Origin: JASEHD01 sp964471945
GTDB lineage: Bacteria > Bacteroidota > Ignavibacteria > UBA10030 > SZUA-254
Assembly: GCA_964471945.1 (NCBI GenBank)
Contig: CAYYIJ010000046.1
Span: 1-18,553 of the forward strand
Reading direction: 5' to 3'
DNA: 18,553 bases
Part shown: positions 1 to 7,054 of the stretch, piece by piece
Layout of the letters: each line of letters starts with the position of its first letter
Numbering within the stretch: the stretch's first letter is position 1
Position numbers and translations under genes: made by a program
The notes under the pieces: model-generated
Databases searched by the model: none
Told to the model about the DNA's origin: nothing
What the model saw: only the letters and a program-made list of their open reading frames with translations

Positions 1-378
1 TTTTTTCTGCATGGGTTGAATATAAAATGATCCCTTCTATGTCGGGATTAAGGTGTACTGTTCCAACTTGATTTTCTATATAATGTTTTGTACGTTAGTT
101 GGATTAGTAGCATAGTATGTGGGAATCTGAAACCGAGTAATTTGTAGGTAAGAATGACGGCGTAATTGCGGCTGTGCGTATTTGATGTTTATCAGATAAC
201 CACGTACGTTAGTGTGCTGCATTCAATATTTAGTGCCAGAGTCTGGTGCGCCACCTATTGACTGGCTGGCACCAGCCTCTGGCTGAGAATACCTCGAATC
301 GATTACATGTGATCTACCCGTAGGTAGAATCACGAATAGCAGACTGGTTGGATTCAATTTTACTATTTTTTATATTGA
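1..378. other. Gene-free left flank
   Basis: No convincing coding region is visible on either strand in this stretch. It looks richer in G+C than the operon that follows. It contains a strong imperfect hairpin (235-283), a 10-base direct repeat GTACGTTAGT at 90-99 and 204-213, and a short inverted repeat ATTCAAT/ATTGAAT (352-358 and 374-380) just before the caspase-gene relic. On the minus strand, 94 down to 1 is open but has no start codon, so I do not call it. The stretch looks like rearranged or decayed sequence that removed the front of the paralogous caspase gene downstream. Confidence 0.5.
235..283. repeat. Long imperfect inverted repeat (hairpin)
   Basis: The left arm GCCAGAGTCTGGTGC (235-249) pairs with the right arm GCACCAGCCTCTGGC (269-283). 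Fourteen of 15 positions are complementary, around a 19-base loop whose edges can add CCA/TGG pairing. No T-run follows, so it does not look like a standard intrinsic terminator. It may be a REP-like palindrome, a mobile-element remnant or a cruciform-type site; the sequence alone does not decide. Confidence 0.6.
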
Positions 379-561
379 ATGAAACTTGACTTTGTACATA
401 GCAGTCAGAATGCTGATAGCAATAATGATAAGTCAATTACAGTAGAAGAGATGGAAAAATACCTCCTCGACAATGTCCACAAAACTGCTGGAAGATTGGA
501 TGGTGAGCAGACACCGCAGGTGGTGGGGAAAGATAAACAGAAAATATTAGTTAAATTTTAA
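379..561 (+). pseudogene. Orphan C-terminal fragment of a caspase (C14) gene
   Basis: This is a 60-codon open frame. Its last 50 residues match the extreme C-terminus of the large caspase protein encoded at 1545-4991, with 32 of 50 identical by my hand alignment. The match covers the EF-hand-like loop (DSNNDKSITVEE) and the TAGxLDxEQTPQV segment, and ends at the same point (KDKQKILVKF versus KDKQRIIVKY). The first ~10 residues are unrelated and no catalytic His or Cys is present. An in-frame stop (376-378) sits directly before the ATG, with no caspase-like sequence upstream. It is therefore best read as the remnant of a second caspase gene whose 5' part was lost. The DUF4384 gene starts 22 bases later. 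Whether the fragment is still translated is unknown. Confidence 0.65.
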
Positions 562-583
562 TTTTATATATAAGAGAATAAAT

Positions 584-1453
584 ATGATGGAGAAAAAATC
601 GTTGTTACTAATCTTTGGATTAGTTGTTTTGGGTATATTCTTTCAATTATTTGCACAACAGAAATCATCAACTCAATGGATATCCGGTCGGGCAGTTGAG
701 GTGGGAACGGATATGGATGCAATGCGTGATAAAGCAAAAAAGAACGCACTCAACAATGCAGCCCAGCAAGCAGGGATTTCTATCGAAGAGGCAACATTCT
801 GGTCTGTTACTGAAACCGATAAACAAATAATAGACTCCTTCACAAAAATCGCAGAAGCAAAAACGAAAGGCGAGGTTATTGATTTAAGAAATGTAAAAGT
901 AATAGGACCAACCGCCATAGCGGATACGCTCGATGCTTTTCAAACAAAATATAAGATTGAGGTGCAGCTTGAAGCCCTCGTTTTTACCCCACACGGAGAA
1001 CCTGATAAAAAATTTAAAGTGGAATTAACAACAAACCGAAAGACTTATAAAGAATATGAACCAGTTATATTGACTATCACTTCTACAAAAGATGGATTCC
1101 TAACACTTTTCCATATATATTATGATACAGTTAGTGTGTTATTCCCAAATGCGATTGATAAAAATGACACTATTAAGGCGGAACAAACTTTTGTATTTCC
1201 GCCAGGTGGAGCTTATGATTTTCAATTATATGTGCCACAAGGTAAAAAGAGCTCAGAGGAAATATTCATCGCAGTCGTAACAAAAGAACATATCCCATTT
1301 TCAAACGTTAAAGAAATAACAATCAAAGACAAAAAACTAAAACTTAAACAAGAACTGACGAAAGCTTATGCGAAGTGGCTTTGTGATATCGATGTTGATA
1401 AAAGAGCTTCGGATAAGGAAGTGGTGAAGGTTGAGAAAAATGTAGAGGAATAG
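584..1453 (+). CDS. Secreted DUF4384 domain protein with LPP20/FlgT-like N-terminal module
   Basis: The 289-residue product begins with a hydrophobic signal peptide (about residues 5-25, ending FAQ), which predicts export. Residues ~30-135 resemble the LPP20/FlgT-type envelope modules: a W.SGRAVE start followed by an Ala-rich helix (DKAKKNALNNAAQQAG) and a basic strand. Residues ~140-240 fit DUF4384: KVELTTNRKTYKEYEPV, then a DGFLTLFHI strand, the VLFPNAIDKND turn and a late FPPGGAYDF strand. The C-terminus is lysine-rich. DUF4384 domains are often found fused to or beside secreted caspase-like proteins, and the next gene is exactly that. Two adjacent ATGs (584 and 587) are possible, with only a weak purine-rich leader. 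The exact function is unknown; a role as partner or regulator of the caspase protein is inference. Confidence 0.8.
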   Translation: MMEKKSLLLIFGLVVLGIFFQLFAQQKSSTQWISGRAVEVGTDMDAMRDKAKKNALNNAAQQAGISIEEATFWSVTETDKQIIDSFTKIAEAKTKGEVIDLRNVKVIGPTAIADTLDAFQTKYKIEVQLEALVFTPHGEPDKKFKVELTTNRKTYKEYEPVILTITSTKDGFLTLFHIYYDTVSVLFPNAIDKNDTIKAEQTFVFPPGGAYDFQLYVPQGKKSSEEIFIAVVTKEHIPFSNVKEITIKDKKLKLKQELTKAYAKWLCDIDVDKRASDKEVVKVEKNVEE

Positions 1454-1457
1454 TATT

Positions 1458-1529
1458 ATGCATATATCAAAATATTTTTGTTTATTTACTGTTATGTTGA
1501 CGAGATACGCAATTATTATTATGAGGTGA
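1458..1529 (+). CDS. Possible 23-residue leader ORF before the caspase gene
   Basis: ATG at 1458 opens a 23-codon frame (MHISKYFCLF... ending IIIMR) that closes at 1529, just 3 bases before the AAGGAGG of the caspase gene. A GAGGA at 1444-1448, inside the end of the upstream gene, is correctly spaced for it. It could be a translational-coupling leader or the stub of a lost signal peptide. Nothing conserved can be recognised, and an open frame of this length can occur by chance. Confidence 0.2.
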   Translation: MHISKYFCLFTVMLTRYAIIIMR

Positions 1530-1544
1530 ATAAAGGAGGATTCC

Positions 1545-4500
1545 ATGAAATCGGGTAGATATAAAGTTCTGATTTTTTTATTGTCATTTTATCAATTCGT
1601 TTTCTCACAGACCGAACAAAGTACTGATTTATGGTTACCTTTAAGTGCTTCGGTCTCACAAAATTACTGGTGGGGAGGAATGTTAGGCGATTCAGCGAAA
1701 TTTAAGGATAGAAATTATCATCCATTAAAAATGGATGTGGCACTTGTATTAGGTGGTAAAACATCAAGTTTCTTTGGGGGACTGCGTTTGGGGTTCTCAC
1801 ATATTAGCGGGAAGTATAGTGAAGAAAAGATAATATCAAAAATTGCTAAAAAAGAAAGTACAATAACATCATCAAAGCCTATTCAATTCAATAATTTTTT
1901 AATTGGGCTTGGTGGTTATGATAATGCTGCATCTAAATGGTCTTTCACGGGATATCACCTTGATCTTGGTTTTGGAAAAGCAAGATATGGGGACGTCTCA
2001 AAGACATCTTATATGATACGACTTGCATTATTTTTTGTTAAATCTGAATATTTTCAAGTTCAAGTTGATAATACATTTGTCGGGGGATTTGGTGGTGAAA
2101 GTTATTTTCTCTCAGGCATCGGTATAAATTTAAATCTTCCAGCTCTATATCCAATTGAATATGTTGTAAAACAAGCGAAACTAAAAAAAATAGAAGAACA
2201 ACGATTAGTAACCGAAAAAGCAGAAAAAGAACGACTTGAAGCTAAAAGCCTTGCTGATCAGAAAGCTGAAGACGAAAGAATACGACAAAAACTATTAGCC
2301 GCTCAAAACGCGGAGATAGAAAGACGTAAGAAAGAAGAAGAAAGACAAGAAAGAGAACGATTCGCATCTGAAAGGGCAGAAAAAGAACGCATTGAGCGTG
2401 AAGGTGTTCCGAATCTTGTAACGAGTTTTACTTTTTCAGACCAAGAATCGTTCCTGCAAAATAATATAATCGATGCCGGTGAAAACGCGGAATTGATTGT
2501 AACGGTCCATAATAAACGACTAAATAAAACTGGTACTGGATACGATGTTCGTTTAAAAATTGAATCTGATAACAGCTCAATCAACTTCATCAAAGAACAT
2601 GCTGTCGGTGATATTAAGCCCGATGATAGTAAGGTTATTAAAATTCCCTTGAAGGTTGGAATAGAAATTAAAGGTGATGATGCAACATTTACGATCAATA
2701 CTCTGGAAAAAATGAATCCCGCACAGCCAAAGAGTATACAGATTCCGATTGCAAAATTAGAAAAACCACAATTGGCAATCACTAATGTTGATTTAAATGA
2801 TGCTGGTGGACATGCTATTGGTAATGGTAATGGAATTGCTGAAACTGGCGAAACGATTGAACTTATTGCACTTGTTAAGAATGAAGGTGTCGGTCGGGCG
2901 TTAAATGCAAATCTTGAATTAATTTCTGTTCCTAGTGGAATCGAAAAAATTGCTTCAATTGAACGCTTGGGTGATATTGGTGTCGGAAAAATCGTGAAAG
3001 GTAAAGTTGTAATTAGTATTCCAAGAACATACACATCAAGTAAACTTGAATATAAAATTAAAGTAAGTGAGATACGTGGAGTTGGTACTGGTGAATTCTC
3101 CAAATCAATAGATGTCAAAAAGCAAGAAGCCGCATTAGTTTTTAATTATGTTGCTCCCACTAAAACCTTAACCAATAATAGCTCGGTATCTATACAAATC
3201 ATTCCACAAAATGAAGGCAAATTGACAGCAAAAAATGTGTTCTTAAAAGTATCATCTCGAAATCCAAAAGTTGAACTTCTTAATAACAAGGTGCCAATTG
3301 GCACTATCAATCCGGGTGAAAATGCTTCACCGTATTCTATAACTATCTCATTGCCGAGAATATTTTCAGAAAATTCAATTACACTTGATATCGAGCTAAC
3401 ACAGGATGATTTTCAACCATATCGTGAAAGCAAAACATTACCAGTTATTCTTTTGAAGCCAGAATTAAAAGTTATAACTCAAGAGAGAAGAACGATTCAA
3501 CAGGGAGAGCGTGGGACATTAGAAATTAGTGTTACCAACACAGGTTCACTTGCTGCTGAAGATGTGACACTAACTGTAAAGACTGATAAACTTGTAATTG
3601 ATGATAAAACCAAAACTTTCGGAAAACTATCTATTGGTACAACATCTGAGCTTTGGCGACTTCCTTTTACACTTACTCGCAGAGTTCCACCGGGACCCTT
3701 GTCGATATTCATAGAAATAAAAGAACGAGATTTTCCAATGTCATCTCTAACTCTCAATTACGAAGTGATAGAGGAGGCAGCCGCTGTTACAGTAATTGAA
3801 GGAGAAAAAAAGCAGGAAAAGCCAGTAATAGTGCAAACAGTTGGTGGTAAACCTGTTATTTCAATAACATTTCCGAAAGATGGTCAAACGCTGACATCCT
3901 TGCCCATCGTTTTCAGGGGTTCAGCTTCATCGGGTCGAGGGATACAATATATCAGTGCAACATTAAATGGAGCTCGATTTTACTATTCACGTGACGATCC
4001 ATCAGCACAGGCAAAGCTAACAGCAACTGAAGGTCAATTGTTAGATTTTGAACGAGATATTCCGGAAACCAAGACAGGACAAAATGAAATTGAAGTTACT
4101 GTATATGACAAAGAAAATGAATTTACAGTTCGAAAATTATCGTTTAATTACTTACGTGAAGAAAAGATTACTCTTATTACTTTTGACCAAACAGTAGATG
4201 TTAATACTAATATCCCGGAACTAAAATTCGTAAATCCAGATGCTATTGCTATTGTTTTAGGTATTGAGAAATATCGTGATATTATAGATAAAGCATCATA
4301 TGCAAAAGAGGATGTAGCAGTATTTAGAGAATACGCTATAAAAATTCTCGGGATTCCTGATGATAAAAATAATCTTTATTTCAAAGTTGATGAAGAGGTA
4401 ACAAAAGCTGAATTTGAAAAACTTTTTACGGGTGATAGTTGGATATCTCGCCGTGTAAAACCGAATTCCGATGTGTATATCTACTACGCCGGTCATGGAG

Positions 4501-4991
4501 CTTCACACGATAAAACTCCATATATTATTCCTTATGACGGGGATCCCAATTATCCATCACAAACAGGCTTCAGTCTAGACAGACTTTACGAGGAACTTTC
4601 AGAATTAAATGTTAAATCAATTACAGTTTTTATTGATGCCTGTTTCAGCGGAACTACAAGAGAAAATAAAATGCTATTAGCTGATGCTAGACACGGTATG
4701 ATAGTAGTAAATAATCCGGCTTTACGTTCAGGAAAAATTACTGTTTTTACTGGATCCACTGGAAATCAAATAAGCAGCAGTTACCCAGAAAAAAAACACG
4801 GCCTTTTTACTTATTATTTACTGAAAGGCATTCGTGGTGGTGCGGATAATAACGGCGATAAATCTCTGACGGTTGAAGAGCTTGAGAATTATATCGTGAG
4901 TAATGTTAAAAACACAGCAGGTCTTTTGGATCGAGAACAAACACCACAAGTCCATAGTAAAGACAAGCAAAGAATTATAGTAAAATACTAA
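1545..4991 (+). CDS. Large secreted multidomain caspase-family (peptidase C14) protein
   Basis: The 1148-residue product starts at an ATG with a near-perfect AAGGAGG (1533-1539) 5 bases upstream. Domains in order: signal peptide (1-21, before QTEQS); a glycine- and aromatic-rich beta region (~25-200) resembling a small outer-membrane barrel and ending in a strand-like SGIGINLNLP; a highly charged Lys/Glu/Arg helix or coiled coil (~206-286); four CARDB-like Ig domains (~288-765); another Ig-like domain (~770-870); and a C14 caspase domain (~885-1148). The catalytic dyad is intact: His984 in YYAGHGA and Cys1033 in DACFSG. An EF-hand-like loop (Asp1101 to Glu1112, DNNGDKSLTVEE) lies near the end. 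A caspase-fold peptidase displayed on or across the outer membrane is the likely product; its substrate is unknown. Neighbours encode DUF4384, LPP20 and peptidoglycan-enzyme proteins. The caspase call is firm, the barrel is inference. Confidence 0.92.
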   Translation: MKSGRYKVLIFLLSFYQFVFSQTEQSTDLWLPLSASVSQNYWWGGMLGDSAKFKDRNYHPLKMDVALVLGGKTSSFFGGLRLGFSHISGKYSEEKIISKIAKKESTITSSKPIQFNNFLIGLGGYDNAASKWSFTGYHLDLGFGKARYGDVSKTSYMIRLALFFVKSEYFQVQVDNTFVGGFGGESYFLSGIGINLNLPALYPIEYVVKQAKLKKIEEQRLVTEKAEKERLEAKSLADQKAEDERIRQKLLAAQNAEIERRKKEEERQERERFASERAEKERIEREGVPNLVTSFTFSDQESFLQNNIIDAGENAELIVTVHNKRLNKTGTGYDVRLKIESDNSSINFIKEHAVGDIKPDDSKVIKIPLKVGIEIKGDDATFTINTLEKMNPAQPKSIQIPIAKLEKPQLAITNVDLNDAGGHAIGNGNGIAETGETIELIALVKNEGVGRALNANLELISVPSGIEKIASIERLGDIGVGKIVKGKVVISIPRTYTSSKLEYKIKVSEIRGVGTGEFSKSIDVKKQEAALVFNYVAPTKTLTNNSSVSIQIIPQNEGKLTAKNVFLKVSSRNPKVELLNNKVPIGTINPGENASPYSITISLPRIFSENSITLDIELTQDDFQPYRESKTLPVILLKPELKVITQERRTIQQGERGTLEISVTNTGSLAAEDVTLTVKTDKLVIDDKTKTFGKLSIGTTSELWRLPFTLTRRVPPGPLSIFIEIKERDFPMSSLTLNYEVIEEAAAVTVIEGEKKQEKPVIVQTVGGKPVISITFPKDGQTLTSLPIVFRGSASSGRGIQYISATLNGARFYYSRDDPSAQAKLTATEGQLLDFERDIPETKTGQNEIEVTVYDKENEFTVRKLSFNYLREEKITLITFDQTVDVNTNIPELKFVNPDAIAIVLGIEKYRDIIDKASYAKEDVAVFREYAIKILGIPDDKNNLYFKVDEEVTKAEFEKLFTGDSWISRRVKPNSDVYIYYAGHGASHDKTPYIIPYDGDPNYPSQTGFSLDRLYEELSELNVKSITVFIDACFSGTTRENKMLLADARHGMIVVNNPALRSGKITVFTGSTGNQISSSYPEKKHGLFTYYLLKGIRGGADNNGDKSLTVEELENYIVSNVKNTAGLLDREQTPQVHSKDKQRIIVKY

Positions 4992-5027
4992 TATACTTGG
5001 AAATTATTATGAAATATTCAACCTTAT

Positions 5028-5300
5028 TTGTTTTTTTTTATAGTTTTACTATTCGTTCGAATCCAATATTCGTTTACTCAAGGTTCGACAACTAACATAC
5101 CAAGATGGTTTAGTAATCCTCCCAACTATAATGGAAAGTTTGTTATTACCAGTGTAGGAAATTCAAAAATAGATGCATTAGCTCACGCGCTTGGTGATTT
5201 AGCAATAATGTATGATGGACGGGCATCAGATTTTAAGAAAATATACGTTTCAGAAGATGTTAAAAAATACGAAGAATGGAAAAAACTAAAACAGCCATAA
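5028..5300 (+). CDS. Short LPP20-like exported protein, apparent frameshift in signal peptide
   Basis: The frame opened at TTG 5028 gives 90 residues. The likelier original start is ATG 5009, preceded by ACTTGGAAATTATT, which closely resembles the leader of the next gene (ACTAGGAACTACATC). From that ATG the frame reads MKYSTLFVFF and then stops making sense after a T9 tract (5031-5039). With one T fewer it runs straight into IVLLFVRIQYSFTQG, a complete signal peptide. The mature part carries an LPP20-like module start (IPRWFSNPP, then SVGNSKIDALAHALGDLA), but the usual middle is missing. It ends EDVKKYEEWKK, almost identical to the end of the lipoprotein encoded at 7055-7627. It is probably an exported partner in the caspase/LPP20 cluster. 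Whether the frameshift is real, a sequencing error or corrected by slippage cannot be told here. Confidence 0.6.
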   Translation: MFFFIVLLFVRIQYSFTQGSTTNIPRWFSNPPNYNGKFVITSVGNSKIDALAHALGDLAIMYDGRASDFKKIYVSEDVKKYEEWKKLKQP

Positions 5301-5331
5301 GAATATTAAATAATATACTAGGAACTACATC

Positions 5332-6471
5332 ATGAAAATATTTTTATCATATCTTCTTTTTACAATAATATCATCAACATCTACCTTTGTAAAAGCACAA
5401 GACACAACTGATCAAGCGGCATTTGAACGTTTCTTAAAAGAACAGCAGCAGGGTGTCGATGAGCTGATGAAAGAGTACGATGAATACGAGCGTCAGCAGC
5501 AAGCAGAGTTCGCTGCTTACGTTCGGGAAGTTGAGCAAAAATGGCGCGAGTTTCAGGGTTCCACAAAAAAGGAGTGGGTCGATTACAGTCCCGATAAAGA
5601 TGCAAAAAGTTATGTGAATTTTGAAGCCGGAAAAATCGAAGTTGAGGCAATAGTTCCAGCAAGTGATACAAAAGCAAAAGAGAAAGCAGAAAAGAAATTA
5701 ATCGAAAAAGTTAAAAACCTTGTGAATAAACAGAATCCTTCCAATGAGAATGTCTTAGAAAATCAATTGGTTGACTCAAAAGGTAATGCGGTTTCAGATA
5801 AAAATGTTCAGAAGTTTACCGATGAGCTGGTGGCGAAGAAGTCGATTGTAGAGCTTGATCCTATCAAAGGGAAAGATGGTATAACGCGGATACGGCTTGC
5901 TGTTGCGCTAAATCTTGTGCCTAATCATATCAAAATCAGGGCTGAGCGATATCTTAATTTGGTCCAAGAGTTTTCAAAGAAATTCAAGATTGATCCTCGA
6001 CTCGTCTTTGCAATTATGCATACGGAATCGTATTTTAATCCAGTAGCTCGATCACCCGTACCAGCATTTGGGTTGATGCAGCTTGTTCCTCGTTCAGGCG
6101 GTAAAGATGCGTATATGTATGTTTATAATGAACCAAAGCTTGTTACATCCGATTATCTTTACGTTCCAAAAAATAATATTGAGCTTGGCGTTGCTTATAT
6201 TGCGTTATTAAAAGAAAAATATTTTAATGGTATCAATGAAACAGAAAAAGCTATATACACAATAACTTGTGCTTATAACACTGGCCCGGGTAATGTTTGC
6301 CGTGCACTTACCGGCTCAAAAAATCTAAAACAAAGTGTAAGTACAATCAATAAATTGACTACAAAACAACTTTATGATAAGTTACTAACTAGCCTTCCCT
6401 ATGAAGAAACTCGTAATTATCTAAAGCTTGTAGTTTCAAGGATGGGAACTTATGAAGAGTGGAAAGAATAA
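5332..6471 (+). CDS. MltC-like membrane-bound/periplasmic lytic transglycosylase
   Basis: The 379-residue product has a signal peptide (1-22, ...TFVKA|QD) without a lipobox cysteine. A Gln/Glu-rich helical segment (~25-75) follows, then an MltC N-terminal (DUF3393-type) domain (~80-200; WVDYSPDKDAKSYVNFEAG, IRLAVALNLVPNH). The SLT lysozyme-like catalytic domain covers ~205-375. The catalytic Glu is Glu232 in IMHTESYFNP, and the family motifs AFGLMQLVP and AYNTGPGNV are present. Enzymes of this family cleave the MurNAc-GlcNAc bond of peptidoglycan with formation of 1,6-anhydroMurNAc. Escherichia coli MltC is a lipoprotein, so this one is probably free or held by partners in the periplasm. The start follows AGGAACT. 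The C-terminus YEEWKE resembles those of two neighbouring LPP20-like proteins. The position inside the caspase cluster suggests a wall-remodelling role for that system. Confidence 0.88.
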   Translation: MKIFLSYLLFTIISSTSTFVKAQDTTDQAAFERFLKEQQQGVDELMKEYDEYERQQQAEFAAYVREVEQKWREFQGSTKKEWVDYSPDKDAKSYVNFEAGKIEVEAIVPASDTKAKEKAEKKLIEKVKNLVNKQNPSNENVLENQLVDSKGNAVSDKNVQKFTDELVAKKSIVELDPIKGKDGITRIRLAVALNLVPNHIKIRAERYLNLVQEFSKKFKIDPRLVFAIMHTESYFNPVARSPVPAFGLMQLVPRSGGKDAYMYVYNEPKLVTSDYLYVPKNNIELGVAYIALLKEKYFNGINETEKAIYTITCAYNTGPGNVCRALTGSKNLKQSVSTINKLTTKQLYDKLLTSLPYEETRNYLKLVVSRMGTYEEWKE

Positions 6472-6492
6472 ATAAGAAAGGAGAATCACATT

Positions 6493-7005
6493 ATGCGTGA
6501 TCTAATATTAAAAATTGTAGGTGGGGCTGTTGCTGGAGTGATAGTATGGTTTGTAACTCAGTTTTTTCTATCAAAAGATAAAACAACAGAAGCTAATTTA
6601 ATTCCATCAATCGAAAATATTCAATTACAAGATTCTTCGATAGATTATGCTACTGAGCAAGCTACGCTGACAAAAGAAAGTAAAACTGAAAGTGAACCCA
6701 TAGAATTTAAAAATGTTTTACCACATGGTGAGGTTAAATCGGAAGGTAGTACAAAAGATGAAAAGGTCGAAGTTGAAGAATCTTCGAGTGATAAACCCAA
6801 AACTAAACCCGATGCAAAAATATCCGTCGATGAAGATTTAAAGATAGTTATACAAGAAGGAAGAGATAAAACAGATACACTAATCAAGGATGTAAAAGTA
6901 AAGGAAGAAGTAAAAAAGGTTCGGAAACGGGCAGATGATGTATTCGACGAGCTTGATAGAGAAACAAAGTTAGATACGATACCTGAAAATAGAATTAAAA
7001 AATAA
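6493..7005 (+). CDS. Single-span, highly charged membrane-anchored protein of unknown function
   Basis: The 170-residue product has a short basic N-terminus (MRDLILK) and one strong transmembrane segment (~7-27, IVGGAVAGVIVWFVTQFFL). About 140 residues rich in Lys, Glu, Asp, Ser and Thr follow and look largely disordered, with a likely helical end (~125-160, KVKEEVKKVRKRADDVFDEL). The segment could be an inner-membrane anchor with a periplasmic tail or an uncleaved signal anchor. I recognise no family. The start is supported by AAAGGAG 9 bases upstream. It lies 21 bases after the lytic transglycosylase gene and 49 before the LPP20 lipoprotein gene, so it is probably co-transcribed. A tether or scaffold between the inner membrane and the wall enzyme is a guess from context only. 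Confidence 0.65.
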   Translation: MRDLILKIVGGAVAGVIVWFVTQFFLSKDKTTEANLIPSIENIQLQDSSIDYATEQATLTKESKTESEPIEFKNVLPHGEVKSEGSTKDEKVEVEESSSDKPKTKPDAKISVDEDLKIVIQEGRDKTDTLIKDVKVKEEVKKVRKRADDVFDELDRETKLDTIPENRIKK

Positions 7006-7054
7006 ATAAAAAAATAATTCACTATTCTACTAACAAAATCATATAGAGGTCCAT

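Noticed and set aside
1..94. Minus-strand open frame running off the left edge, containing HLNPDIEGIILYST-like text vaguely like the end of a REP-associated transposase
   Set aside because: It has no start codon in frame, only about 31 codons lie in the window, and the resemblance is weak. It could be chance or a decayed remnant.
90..213. Direct repeat GTACGTTAGT at 90-99 and 204-213
   Set aside because: There are only two 10-base copies and no regular spacing, so it is not a CRISPR or recognised element. It is recorded in the flank description only.
2303..3118. Long minus-strand open frame of 271 codons inside the caspase gene
   Set aside because: It lies wholly opposite the CARDB region of a clear gene, and its product is Ser/Pro/Ile-rich low-complexity text without a domain. 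It is a shadow of the + strand codon use.
5381..5677. Minus-strand frame of 98 codons opposite the MltC-like gene
   Set aside because: It mirrors the Gln/Glu-rich segment and MltC domain of a well-supported gene, with no independent motif or ribosome-binding site.
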